From the NCBI RefSeq assembly GCF_051014685.1, contig NW_027479520.1:1-64000 (forward strand): DNA of 64,000 nucleotides. Direction: 5' to 3'. This DNA is from Ptiloglossa arizonensis (Eukaryota > Arthropoda > Insecta > Hymenoptera > Colletidae). The notes below the pieces were generated by a model that was given only the letters and a program-made list of their open reading frames with translations, made no database searches and was not told the DNA's origin. The first letter of the stretch is position 1; each line of letters starts with the position of its first letter. The position numbers and the translations under genes were made by a program. Below are positions 13,111 to 25,105 of the stretch, one piece after another.

Positions 13111-13980
13111 CCAGTAACTACAAAGGCCTAGGGGAAAAATGCACATACCTTTGTAATCGGGCGAGTTTCCACTTTGAGATGCAACAGGAATTTCTCGAGT
13201 TCGTCAATCCGTTCGCGAGATATGGGAGTTTGAAGTTAAGGAATGCTTGAGAAACCATCAAAATTTTCGCAAGTCTGATACTCGAAACCAATACCTGGAA
13301 TGACCTAGGTGAAAAGTGCACACACCATTGTAATCGGGCGAGTTTCTGCTTTCAGATGCAACAGGAATTTCTCGATTTTGTCAATCCGTTCGTGAGATAT
13401 GGGAGTTTGAAATTAAGGATAGGTTGAGAAACCATCACAATTTTCGCAAGTCTGATACTCGAAACCAACAACTACAAAGACCTAGGGGAAGAATACACAA
13501 AGCTTTGTAATCGGGCGAGTTTCCACTTTCAGATGCAACAGGAATTTCTCGAGTTCGTCATTCCGTTCGCGAGATATGGGAGTTTGAAGTTAAGGAATGC
13601 TTGAGAAACCATCAAAATTATCGCAAGTCTGATACTCGAAACCAATGACTACAAAGGCCTAGGGGAAAAATACTCATACCGTTGTAATCGAGCGAGTCTC
13701 TGCTTTCAGATGCAATAGGAAATTCTCGAGTTCGTCAATCCGTTCGCGAGATATGGTAGTTTGAAGTTAAGGAATGGTTGAGAAACCTTCAAAATTTTCG
13801 CTGGTCTGATACTCGAAACCAATAACTGGATTGGCCTAGGTCAAAAATACACGTACAGTTGTAATCGGGCGTGTTTCTGCTTTCAGATGCAATAGGAAAT
13901 TCTCGAGTTCGTCAATCCGTTCGCGAGATATGGTTGTTTGAAGTTAAGGAATGGTTGAGAAACCATCAAAATTTTCGCAA

Positions 13981-15386
13981 GTCTGATACTCGAAACCAAT
14001 AACTACAGTGGCCTAGGGGAAAAATACACATGCCGTTGTAATCGGGCGAGTTTCTGCTGTCAGATGCAACAGGAATTTCTCGAGTTCGTCAAGCCGTTCG
14101 CGAGATATGGGAGTTTGAAGTTAAGGAATGCTTGAGAAACCATCAAAATTATCGCAAGTCTGATACTCGAAACCAATAACTGCTATGGCCTAGAGCAAAA
14201 ATACACATACCACTGTAATAGGGCGAGGTTCTGCTCTCAGATGCCACTGGAATTTCTCTAGTTCGTCAATCCGTTCGCGAGATATGGGGGTTTGAAGTTA
14301 AGGAATGATTGAGAAACCATCAAAATTTTCGCAAGTCTGATACTCGAAACCAATTACTGCTATGGCCTAGAGCAAAAATACACATACCACTGTAATAGGG
14401 CGAGGTTCTGCTCTCAGATGCCACTGGAATTTCTCTAGTTCGTCAATCCGTTCGCGAGATATGGGGGTTTGAAGTTAAGGAATGGTTGAGAAACCATCAA
14501 AATTTTCGCAAGTCTGATACTCGAAACGAATAACTGCTATGCCCTAGGGCAAAAATACAAATACCGCTGTAATCGGGCGAGATTATGCTATCAGATGCAA
14601 CTGGAATTTCTCGAGTTCGTCAATCCGTTCGCGAGATATTGGAGTTTGAATTTAAGGAATGGTTGAGAAATCATCAAAATTTTCGCAAGACTGATACTCG
14701 AAACCAATAACTACTAATGCCTAGTGGAAAAATACACATACCATTGTAATCGCGCGAGTTTCTGCTTTCAGATGCAACTGGAATTTCTCGAGTTCGTCAA
14801 TCCGTTCGCGAGATATGGGAGTTTGAAGTTAGGGAATGCTTGAGAAACCATCAAAATTTTCGCAATTCTGATACTCGAAACGAATAACTGCTATGCCCTA
14901 GGGCAAAAATACAAATACCGCTGTAATCGGGCGAGATTATGCTTTCAGATGCAACTGGAATTTCTCGAGTTGGTCATCCGTTCGCGAGATATGGGAGTTT
15001 GAAGTTAAGGAATGTTTGAGAAATCATCAAAATTTTCGCAAGCCTGATACCCGAAACCAATAACTACTATTGCCTAGGGCAAAAATACACATACCGTTGT
15101 AATCGGGCGAGCTTCTACTTTCAGATGCAGCAGGAATTTGTCGAGTTCGTCAATCCGTTCGCGAGATATGGAGGTTTGAAGTTAAGGAATGGTTGCGAAA
15201 CCATCAAAATTTTCGCAAGTCTGATACTCGAAACCAATAACTACTAAGGGCAAAAATACACATACTGTTGTAATCGGGCGAGTTTCTACTTTCAGATGCA
15301 ACAGGAATTTCTCGAGTTCGTCAATCCGTTTGCGAGATATGGGAGTTTGAAGTTAATGAATGGTTGAGAAATCATCAAAATTTGCG
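13981..15386. repeat. Short type B block between two A blocks
   Basis: About eight monomers with type B features (CTATGGCCTAGAGC, GCCCTAGGGC, CTATTGCCTAGGGC). It includes the left edge of the 20.1 kb duplication at about 14237 and a 171-bp short monomer at 15216-15386. It stops at 15387, where the sequence passes from GCGCAAGTCTGACACCCG straight into a type A segment; the equivalent type B sequence continues unbroken at 20512, which marks 15.4 kb as a rearrangement junction. Confidence 0.75.
14540..14551. other. 12-bp perfect palindrome in variable segment
   Basis: TGCCCTAGGGCA is fully self-complementary. It is a type B sub-variant, also near 14895, 20030, 27428, 30588, 34643, 34998 and 55279. 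The usual type B form TTGCCTAGGGCAA has 5-bp arms around TAG, and type A keeps only CCTAGG, so this site is a second dyad position with variable strength. Confidence 0.75.
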
Positions 15387-16353
15387 CAAGTCTGACACCC
15401 GAAACCAATAACTACAAAGGCCTAGGGGAAAAATGCACACACCTTTGTAATCGGGCGAGTTTCCACATTCAGATGCAACAGGAATTTCTCGAGTTCGTCA
15501 ATCCGTTCGCGAGATATGGGGGTTTGAAGTTAAGGAATGCTTGAGAAACCATCAAAATTTTCGCAAGTCTGATACTCGAAACCAGTAACTACAAAGGCCT
15601 AGGGGAAAAATGCACATACCCTTGTAATCGGGCGAGTTTCCACTTTGAGATGCAACAGGAATTTCTCGAGTTCGTCACTCCGTTCGCGAGATATGGGAGT
15701 TTGAAGTTAAGGAATGCTTGAGAAACCATCAAAATTTTCGAAAGTCTGATACTCGAAACCAATAACTACAAAGGCCTAGGGGAAAATGCAGATACCTTTG
15801 TAATCGGGCGAGTTTCCACTTTCAGATGCAACAGGAATTTCTCGAGTTCGTCATTCCGTTCGCGAGATATGTGAGTTTGAAGGTTAGGAATGCTTGAGAA
15901 ACCATCAAAATTTTCGCTGGTCTGATACTCGAAACCAATAACTGGAATGACCTAGGGGAAATGTGCACACACCATTGTAATCGGGCGAGTTTCTGCTTTC
16001 AGATGCAACAGGAATTTCTCGATTTTGTCAATCCGTTCGTGAGATATGGGAGTTTGAAGTTAAGGATAGGTTGAGAAACCATCCAAATTTTCGCAATTCT
16101 GATGCTAGAAACGAATAACTGGTATGGCCTAGGGGAAAAGTACACACACCACTCTAATCGGGCGAGTCTCTACTTTCAGATGCAACAGGAATTTCTCGAG
16201 TTCGTCAATCCGTTCGCGAGATATGGGAGTTTGAAGTTATCGAATGGTTGGGGTACCCTCAAAATTTTCGCAAGTCTGATACTCGAAACCAATAACTTCT
16301 TAGGCCTAGGGGAAAAACACACATATCTTTGTAATCGGGCGAGTATCTAATAT

Positions 16354-17062
16354 CAGATGCAACAGGAATTTCTCGAGTGCGTCATACCGTTCGCGAGATA
16401 TGGGAGTTTGAAGTTAAGGAATGGTTGAGAATCCATCAAAATTTTCGCATGTCTGATACTCGAAACCAATAACTACAAAGGCATAGGGGAAAAATGCACA
16501 TACCTTTTTAATCGGGCGAGTTTCCACTTTCAGATGCAACAGGAATTTCTGGAGTTCGTCAATCCGTTCGCGAGATATGGGAATTTTGAGGGTTAGGAAT
16601 GCTTGAGAAACCATCAAAATTTTCGCTGGTCTGATACTCGAGACCAATAACTGGAATGACCTAGGGGAAAAGTGCACACACCATTGTAATCGGGCGAGTT
16701 TCTGCTTTCAGATGCATCAGGAATTTCTCGATTTTGTCAATCCGTTCGAGAGATATGGGAGTTTGAAGTTAAGGATAGGTTGAGAAACCATCACAATTTT
16801 CGCAATTCTGATGCTAGAAACGAATAACTGGAATGGCCTACGGGAAAAGTACACACTCTATTCTAATCGGGCGAGTCTCTACTTTCAGATGCAACAGGAA
16901 TTTCCCGAGTTCGTCAATCCGTTCGCGAGATAAGGGAGTTTGAAGTTAACGAATGGTTGGGAAACCCTCAAAATTTTCGCAAGTCTGATACTCGAAACCA
17001 ATAACTACTTAGGCCTAGGGGAAAAATACACATATTTTTGTAATCGAGCGAGTTTCTAATTT
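16354..17062. repeat. Four extra monomers relative to the 10.8-14.2 kb copy
   Basis: At 11760 the first copy runs directly from the GAGTATCTAATATCAGATGC monomer into one ending in CGCTGGTCTGATACTCG. In this block four further monomers intervene (709 bp). Part of the extra stretch, including GATGCTAGAAACGAATAA and TACACACTCTATTCTAATCG, is closely matched at about 5480-5560, so these monomers existed elsewhere in the array. Whether this is an insertion here or a deletion there cannot be settled from one sequence. Confidence 0.7.
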
Positions 17063-18060
17063 CAGATGCAACAGGAACTTCTCGAGTTCGTCAATCCGTT
17101 CGCGAGATATGGGAGTTTGAAGTTAAGGAATGCTTGAGAAACCATCAAAATTTTCGCTGGTCTGATACTCGAAACCAATAACTGGAATGACCTAGGGGAA
17201 AAGTGCACACACCGTTGTAATCGGGCGAGTTTCTGCTTTCAGATGCAACAGGAATTTCTCGATTTTGTCAATCCGTTCGTGAGATATGGGAGTTTGAAAT
17301 TAAGGATAGGTTGAGAAACCATCACAATTTTCGCAATTCTGATACTCGAAACCAACAACAACAAAGGCTAGGGGAAAAATACACATACCGTTGTAATCGG
17401 GCGAGTTTCCACTTTCAGATGCAAAAGGAATTTCTCGAGTTCGTCATTCCGTTCGCGAGATATGGGAGTTTGAAGTTAAGGAATGCTTGAGAAACCATCA
17501 AAATTAACGCAAGTCTGATACTCGAAACCAATAACTGGAATGGGCTAGGGGAAAAGTACACACACAATTGTAATCATGCGAGTTTCTAATTTCAGATATA
17601 ACAGGAATTTCTCGAGTACGTCATTCCGTTCGCGAGATATGGGAGTTTGAAGTTAAGGAATGCTTGAGAAACCATCAAAATTATCGCAAGTCTGATACTC
17701 GAAACCAATAACAACAAAGGCCTTGGGGAAAAATACACGCACCGTTGTAATCGGGCGAGTTTCTGCTTTCAGATGCAATAGGAAATTCTCGAGTTCGTCA
17801 ATCCGTTCGCGAGATATGGAAGTTTGAAGTTAAGGAATGTTTGAGAAACCATCAAAATTTTCGCTTGTCTGATACTCGAAACCAATAACTGGAATGACCT
17901 AGGGGAGAAGTGCACACACCTTTGTAATCGGGCGAGTTTCCACATTCAGATGCAACAGGAATTTCTCGAGTTCGTCAATCCGTTCGCGAGATAAGGGAGT
18001 TTGAAGTTAACGAATGGTTGGGAAACCCTCAAAATTTTCGAAAGTCTGATACTCGAAACG

Positions 18061-18237
18061 AATAACTACAAAGGCCTAGGGGAAAAATGCACATAACTTT
18101 GTAATCGAGCGAGTTTCCACTTTCAGATGCAACAGGAATTTCTCGAGTTCGTCATTCTGTTCGCGAGATATGGGAGTTTCAAGTTAAGGAATGCTTGAGA
18201 AACCATCAAAATTTTCGCTAGTCTGATACTCGAAACC
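18061..18237. repeat. Monomer present in copy 1, deleted in copy 2
   Basis: Copy 1 has two successive monomers from AATAACTAC at 18061 and at 18238. Copy 2 has one, at 38165, which starts like the first (GAAACGAATAAC) and continues like the second (ATGCACACACC). Exactly 177 bp is therefore missing, with the crossover somewhere in the roughly 35 bp of identity between the two monomers. This accounts for the offset change from 20104 to 19927. It is the simplest signature of unequal exchange or slippage between adjacent monomers; a gain in copy 1 is less likely because copy 2 carries the hybrid. Confidence 0.9.
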
Positions 18238-20233
18238 AATAACTACAAAGGCCTAGGGGAAAAATGCACACACCTTTGTAATCGGGCGAGTTTCCACATT
18301 CACATGCAACAGGAATTTCTCGAGTTCGTCAATCCGTTCGCGAGATATGGGGGTTTGAAGTTAAGGAATGCTTGAGAAACCATCAAAATTTTCGCAAGTC
18401 TGATACTCGAAACCAGTAACTACAAAGGCCTAGGGGAAAAATGCACATACCTTTGTAATCGGGCGAGTTTCCACTTTGAGATGCAACAGGAATTTCTCGA
18501 GTTCGTCAATCCGTTCGCGAGATATGGGAGTTTGAAGTTAAGGAATGCTTGAGAAACCATCAAAATTTTCGCAAGTCTGATACTCGAAACCAATACCTGG
18601 AATGACCTAGGTGAAAAGTGCACACACCATTGTAATCGGGCGAGTTTCTGCTTTCAGATGCAACAGGAATTTCTCGATTTTGTCAATCCGTTCGTGAGAT
18701 ATGGGAGTTTGAAATTAAGGATAGGTTGAGAAACCATCACAATTTTCGCAAGTCTGATACTCGAAACCAACAACTACAAAGACCTAGGGGAAGAATACAC
18801 AAAGCTTTGTAATCGGGCGAGTTTCCACTTTCAGATGCAACAGGAATTTCTCGAGTTCGTCATTCCGTTCGCGAGATATGGGAGTTTGAAGTTAAGGAAT
18901 GCTTGAGAAACCATCAAAATTATCGCAAGTCTGATACTCGAAACCAATGACTACAAAGGCCTAGGGGAAAAATACTCATACCGTTGTAATCGAGCGAGTC
19001 TCTGCTTTCAGATGCAATAGGAAATTCTCGAGTTCGTCAATCCGTTCGCGAGATATGGTAGTTTGAAGTTAAGGAATGGTTGAGAAACCTCCAAAATTTT
19101 CGCTGGTCTGATACTCGAAACCAATAACTGGATTGGCCTAGGTCAAAAATACACGTACAGTTGTAATCGGGCGTGTTTCTGCTTTCAGATGCAATAGGAA
19201 ATTCTCGAGTTCGTCAATCCGTTCGCGAGATATGGTTGTTTGAAGTTAAGGAATGGTTGAGAAACCATCAAAATTTTCGCAAGTCTGATACTCGAAACCA
19301 ATAACTACAGTGGCCTAGGGGAAAAATACACATGCCGTTGTAATCGGGCGAGTTACTGCTGTCAGATGCAACAGGAATTTCTCGAGTTCGTCAAGCCGTT
19401 CGCGAGATATGGGAGTTTGAAGTTAAGGAATGCTTGAGAAACCATCAAAATTATCGCAAGTCTGATACTCGAAACCAATAACTACAAAGGCCTTGGGGAA
19501 AAATACACGTACCGATGTAATCGAGCGAGTTTCTGCTTTCAGATGGAACAGGAAATTCTCGAGTTCGTCAAACCGATCGCGAGATATGGAAGTTTGAAGT
19601 TAAGGAATGCTTGTGAAACCATCAAAATTTTCGCAAGTCTGATACTCGAATCCAATAACAACTATGGCCTAGGGCAAAAATACACATTCCGTTGTAATAG
19701 GCCGAGTTTCTGCTTTCAGATGCAATAGGAAATTCTCGAGTTCGTCAATCCGTTCGCAAGATATGGAAGTTTGAAGTTAAGGAATGATTGAGAAACCATC
19801 AAAATTTTCGCAAGTCTGATACTCGAAACCAATAACTGCTATGGCCTTGGGCAAAAATACACATACCATTGTAATCGCGCGAGTTTCTGCTTTCAGATGC
19901 AACTGGAATTTCTCGAGTTCGTCAATCCGTTCGCGAGATATGGGAGTTTGAAGTTAGGGAATGCTTGAGAAACCATCAAAATTTTCGCAATTCTGATACT
20001 CGAAACGAATAACTGCTATGCCCTAGGGCAAAAATACAAATACCGCTGTAATCGGGCGAGATTATGCTTTCAGATGCAACTGGAATTTCTCGAGTTGGTC
20101 ATCCGTTCGCGAGATATGGGAGTTTGAAGTTAAGGAATGTTTGAGAAATCATCAAAATTTTCGCAAGCCTGATACCCGAAACCAATAACTACTATTGCCT
20201 AGGGCAAAAATACACATACCGTTGTAATCGGGC

Positions 20234-22700
20234 GAGCTTCTACTTTCAGATGCAGCAGGAATTTGTCGAGTTCGTCAATCCGTTCGCGAGATATGGAGGT
20301 TTGAAGTTAAGGAATGGTTGCGAAACCATCAAAATTTTCGCAAGTCTGATACGCGAAACCAATAACTACTAAGGGCAAAAATACACATACTGTTGTAATC
20401 GGGCGAGTTTCTACTTTCAGATGCAACAGGAATTTCTCGAGTTCGTCAATCCGTTTGCGAGATATGGGAGTTTGAAGTTAATGAATGGTTGAGAAATCAT
20501 CAAAATTTGCGCAAGTCTGACACCCGAAAACAATAACTACTATTGACTAGGGCAAAAATACAAATACCGTTGTAAACGGGCGATCTTCTACCTTCAGATG
20601 CAACAGGAATTTCTCGAGTTCGTCAATCCGTTCGCGAGATATGGGAGTTTGAAGTTAAGGAATGGTTGAGAAACCATTAAAATTTTCGCTGGTCTGATAC
20701 TTGAAACCAATAACTGGAATGGCCTAGGGGAAAAGTACAAATACCATTGTAATCGGGCGAGATTATGCTTTCAGATGCAACTGGGGTTTCTCGAGTTGGT
20801 AATCCGTTCGCGAGATATGGGAGTTTGTAGTTAAGGAATGGTAGAGACCATCAAAATTTTCGCAAGGCTGATACTCGAAACCAATAACTAGTATTGCCCA
20901 GGGCAAAAATACACAATCCGTTGTAATCGGGCGCGTTTCTGCTTTCAGATGCAACTGGAATTTCTCGAGTTCGACAATCCGTTCGCGAGATATGGGAGTT
21001 TGAAGTTAAGGAATGGTTGAGAAACCATCAAAATTTTCGCTGGTCTGATATTTGAAACCAATAACTGGAATGGCCTAGGGGAAAAGTACACATACCACTG
21101 TAATCGGGCGAGTTTCTGCTTTCAGATGCAACTGGAATTTCTCTAGTTCGTCAATCCGTTCGCGGGATATGGGAGTTTGAAGTTAAGGAATGGTTGAGAA
21201 ACCATCAAAATTTTCGCAATTCTGATACTCGAAACCAATAACTGCTATGGCCTAGGGCAAAAATACAAATACCGTTGTAATCGGACGAGATTATGCTTTC
21301 AGATGCAACTGGAATTTCTCGAGTTGGTAATCCGTTCGCGAGATATGGGAGTTTGGAGTTAAGGAATGGTTGAGAAATCATCGAAATTTTTGCAAGTCTG
21401 ATACTCGAAACCAATAACTACTATTGCCTAGGGCAAAAATACACATACCGTTGTAATCGGGCGATCTTCTACCATCAGATGCAACAGGAATTTCTCGAGT
21501 TCGTCAATCCGTTCGCGAGATATGGGAGTTTGAAGTTAAGGAATGGTTGAGGAACCATCAAAATTTTCGCAAGTCTCATACTCGAAACCCATAACTGGAA
21601 TGGCCTAGGGGAAAAGTACACACCCCATTGTAAGCGGGCGAGTTTCTACTTTCAGATGCAACAGGAATTTCCCGAGTTCGTCAATCCGTTCGCGAGATAT
21701 GGGAGTTTGAAGTTAAGGAATGGCTGTGAAACCATCAAAATTTTCGCTGGTCTGCTACTCGAAACCAATAACTGCTATGGCCTAGGGCAAAAATACTCAT
21801 ACCATTGTAATCGGGCGAGTTTCTGCTTTCAGATGCAACAGGAATTTCTCGAGTTGGTAATCCGTTCGCGAGATATGGGAGTTTGAAGTTTAGGAATGGT
21901 TGAGAAATCATCAAAATTTTCGCAAGTCTGATACTCGAAAACAATAACTACTATTGCCTAGGGCAAAAATACACATACCGTTGTAATCGGGCGAGTTTCT
22001 GCTTTCAGATGCAGCAGGAATTTCTCGAGTTCATCACTCCGTTCGCGAGATATGGGGTTTTGAAGTTAAGGAATGTTTGAGAAAGCATCAAAATTTTCGC
22101 AAGTCTGATACTCGAAACCAATAACTACTAATGCCTAGGGCAAAAATACACATACCGTTGTAATCGGGCGAGTTTCTACTTTCAGATGCAACAGGAATTT
22201 CTCGAGTTCGTCAATCCGTTCGCGAGATATGGGAGTTTGAAACTAAGGAATGGTTGAGTAGCCATCAAAATTTTCGCAAGTCTGATACTCGAAACCAGTA
22301 ACTACTATGGCCTAGGGCAAAAATACACATACCATTGTAATCGCGCGAGTTTCTGCTTTCAGATGCAACTGGAATTTCTCGAGTTCGTCAATCCGTTCGC
22401 GAGATATGGGAGTTTGAATTTAAGGAATGGTTGAGAAATCATCAAAATTTTCGCAAGTCTGATACTCGAAACCAATAACTACTATTGCCTAGGGAAAAAA
22501 TACACATACCGTTGTAATCGGGCGAGATTCTACTTTCAGATGCAGCAGGAATTTCTCGAATTCGTCAATCCGTTCGCGAGATTTGGGGGTTTGAAGTTAA
22601 GGAGTGGTTGAGAAACTATCAAAATTTTCGCTGGTCTGATACTCGAAACCAATAACTGGAATGGCCTAGGGGAATAGTACACATACCGTTGTAATCGGGC
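20234..22700. repeat. 14-mer tandem duplication (about 2.47 kb), copy 1
   Basis: First copy of a tandem pair. CGAGCTTCTAC at 20233-20243 recurs at 22700-22710 (offset 2467, 14 monomers less about 11 bp). Near 20770-20950 the offset falls to 2292 because copy 2 has one monomer fewer there; 21205, 21656 and 21735 pair with 23497, 23948 and 24027 at exactly 2292. The whole pair is repeated in the second 20-kb copy at about 40161-44912. Confidence 0.88.
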
Positions 22701-24985
22701 GAGCTTCTACTTTCAGATGCAGCAGGAATTTGTCGAGTTCGTCAATCCGTTCGCGAGATATGGAGGTTTGAAGTTAAGGAATGGTTGCGAAACCATCAAA
22801 ATTTTCGCAAGTCTGATACTCGAAACCAATAACTACTAAGGGCAAAAATACACATACTGTTGTAATCGGGCGAGTTTCTACTTTCAGATGCAACAGGAAT
22901 TTCTCGAGTTCGTCAATCCGTTTGCGAGATATGGGAGTTTGAAGTTAATGAATGGTTGAGAAATCATCAAAATTTGCGCAAGTCTGACACCCGAAACCAA
23001 TAACTACTATTGACTAGGGCAAAAATACAAATACCGTTGTAATCGGGCGATCTTCTACCTTCAGATGCAACAGGAATTTCTCGAGTTCGTCAATCCGTTC
23101 GCGAGATATGGGAGTTTGAAGTTAAGGAATGGTTGAGAAACCATTAAAATTTTCGCTGGTCTGATACTTGAAACCAATAACTGGAATGGCCTAGGGGAAA
23201 AGTACAAATACCATTGTAATCGGGCGAGATTATGCTTTCAGTTGCAACTGGGGTTTCTCGAGTTGGTAATCCGTTCGCGAGATATGGGAGTTTGAAGTTA
23301 AGGAATGGTTGAGAAACCATCAAAATTTTCGCTGGTCTGATATTTGAAACCAATAACTGGAATGGCCTAGGGGAAAAGTACACATACCACTGTAATCGGG
23401 CGAGTTTCTGCTTTCAGATGCAACTGGAATTTCTCTAGTTCGTCAATCCGTTCGCGAGATATGGGAGTTTGAAGTTAAGGAATGGTTGAGAAACCATCAA
23501 AATTTTCGCAATTCTGATACTCGAAACCAATAACTGCTATGGCCTAGGGCAAAAATACAAATACCGTTGTAATCGGACGAGATTATGCTTTCAGATGCAA
23601 CTGGAATTTCTCGAGTTGGTAATCCGTTCGCGAGATATGGGAGTTTGGAGTTAAGGAATGGTTGAGAAATCATCGAAATTTTTGCAAGTCTGATACTCGA
23701 AACCAATAACTACTATTGCCTAGGGCAAAAATACACATACCGTTGTAATCGGGCGATCTTCTACCATCAGATGCAACAGGAATTTCTCGAGTTCGTCAAT
23801 CCGTTCGCGAGATATGGGAGTTTGAAGTTAAGGAATGGTTGAGGAACCATCAAAATTTTCGCAAGTCTCATACTCGAAACCCATAACTGGAATGGCCTAG
23901 GGGAAAAGTACACACCCCATTGTAAGCGGGCGAGTTTCTACTTTCAGATGCAACAGGAATTTCCCGAGTTCGTCAATCCGTTCGCGAGATATGGGAGTTT
24001 GAAGTTAAGGAATGGCTGTGAAACCATCAAAATTTTCGCTGGTCTGCTACTCGAAACCAATAACTGCTATGGCCTAGGGCAAAAATACTCATACCATTGT
24101 AATCGGGCGAGTTTCTGCTTTCAGATGCAACAGGAATTTCTCGAGTTGGTAATCCGTTCGCGAGATATGGGAGTTTGAAGTTTAGGAATGGTTGAGAAAT
24201 CATCAAAATTTTCGCAAGTCTGATACTCGAAAACAATAACTACTATTGCCTAGGGCAAAAATACACATACCGTTGTAATCGGGCGAGTTTCTGCTTTCAG
24301 ATGCAGCAGGAATTTCTCGAGTTCATCACTCCGTTCGCGAGATATGGGGTTTTGAAGTTAAGGAATGTTTGAGAAAGCATCAAAATTTTCGCAAGTCTGA
24401 TACTCGAAACCAATAACTACTAATGCCTAGGGCAAAAATACACATACCGTTGTAATCGGGCGAGTTTCTACTTTCAGATGCAACAGGAATTTCTCGAGTT
24501 CGTCAATCCGTTCGCGAGATATGGGAGTTTGAAACTAAGGAATGGTTGAGTAGCCATCAAAATTTTCGCAAGTCTGATACTCGAAACCAGTAACTACTAT
24601 GGCCTAGGGCAAAAATACACATACCATTGTAATCGCGCGAGTTTCTGCTTTCAGATGCAACTGGAATTTCTCGAGTTCGTCAATCCGTTCGCGAGATATG
24701 GGAGTTTGAATTTAAGGAATGGTTGAGAAATCATCAAAATTTTCGCAAGTCTGATACTCGAAACCAATAACTACTATTGCCTAGGGAAAAAATACACATA
24801 CCGTTGTAATCGGGCGAGATTCTACTTTCAGATGCAGCAGGAATTTCTCGAATTCGTCAATCCGTTCGCGAGATTTGGGGGTTTGAAGTTAAGGAGTGGT
24901 TGAGAAACTATCAAAATTTTCGCTGGTCTGATACTCGAAACCAATAACTGGAATGGCCTAGGGGAATAGTACACATACCATTGTA
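22701..24985. repeat. 14-mer tandem duplication, copy 2 (one monomer shorter)
   Basis: Second copy. It shares rare variants with copy 1, including TCTCATACTCGAAACCC, GTACACACCCCATTG, GTAAGCGGGCGAG, GGCTGTGAAACC and TTCATCACTCCG, all at offset 2292. The monomer with GTTTGTAGTTAAGG and ATGGTAGAGACCATC (20825-20855) is missing here. The copy ends at about 24985, where GTACACATACCATTG replaces GTACACATACCGTTG. Confidence 0.88.
22808..22978. repeat. 171-bp short monomer class
   Basis: This monomer has ACTACTAAGGGCAAAAATAC instead of ACTACTATTGCCTAGGGCAA, a 6-bp internal loss that removes the CCTAGG palindrome. The next monomer starts at 22979, confirming 171 bp. Other members start at 15216, 20341, 28279, 28975, 31792, 35320, 40268, 42735, 48206, 48902, 51719 and 61086. 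Most are followed by a monomer with TTGCGCAAGTCTGA or a close variant, so the form spread as part of larger units. Confidence 0.88.
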
Positions 24986-25105
24986 ATCGGACGAGTTTCT
25001 GCTTTCAGATGCAACTGGAATTTCTATAGTTCGTCAATCCGTTCGCGAGGTATGGGAGTTTGAAGTTAAGGAATGGTTGAGAAACCATCAAAATTTTCGC
25101 AAGTC
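24221..25105. repeat. 885-bp 5-mer tandem duplication, copy 1
   Basis: TGATACTCGAAAACAATAAC at 24221 recurs at 25106, and TACCATTGTAATCGGACGAG at 24976 recurs at 25861, both exactly 885 bp (five monomers) apart. Its left part overlaps the end of the 2.47-kb copy 2, so it arose after or across that duplication. Confidence 0.9.

Larger units (their letters stand above)
1..13980. repeat. Type A block 1
   Basis: Monomers here are predominantly type A (CAAAGGCCTAGGGGAA, TGCACA). The first 2 kb has more private variants, for example TTTAGATGCAAC near 1147 and 1500 and TATAATCATGCGAG near 1830, so it looks older or less homogenised. Internal duplications at offsets of 883, 3714, 4602, 4953 and 2122 bp, all close to whole numbers of monomers, connect its parts. 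Towards 13.8 kb mixed forms such as ACTGGATTGGCCTAGGTCAA appear, grading into type B, so the right edge is approximate. Confidence 0.75.
15387..19482. repeat. Type A block 2, duplicate of 10.8-14.2 kb
   Basis: This block repeats 10817-14180. The offset is 4593 bp at its left side (11031 with 15624; 11509 with 16102) and 5302 bp at its right side (13118 with 18420; 14091 with 19393). The 709-bp change equals four monomers and lies at about 16354-17062. Homology ends at 19482, where this copy continues ACTACAAAGGCCTTGGGG and the other has ACTGCTATGGCCTAGAGC. It sits inside copy 1 of the 20.1 kb duplication. Confidence 0.85.

Noticed and set aside
14540..14551. Telomere-like CCCTAGGG motif
   Set aside because: It occurs once per monomer inside the satellite and is a palindrome, not tandem TTAGGG or TTTAGGG repeats.
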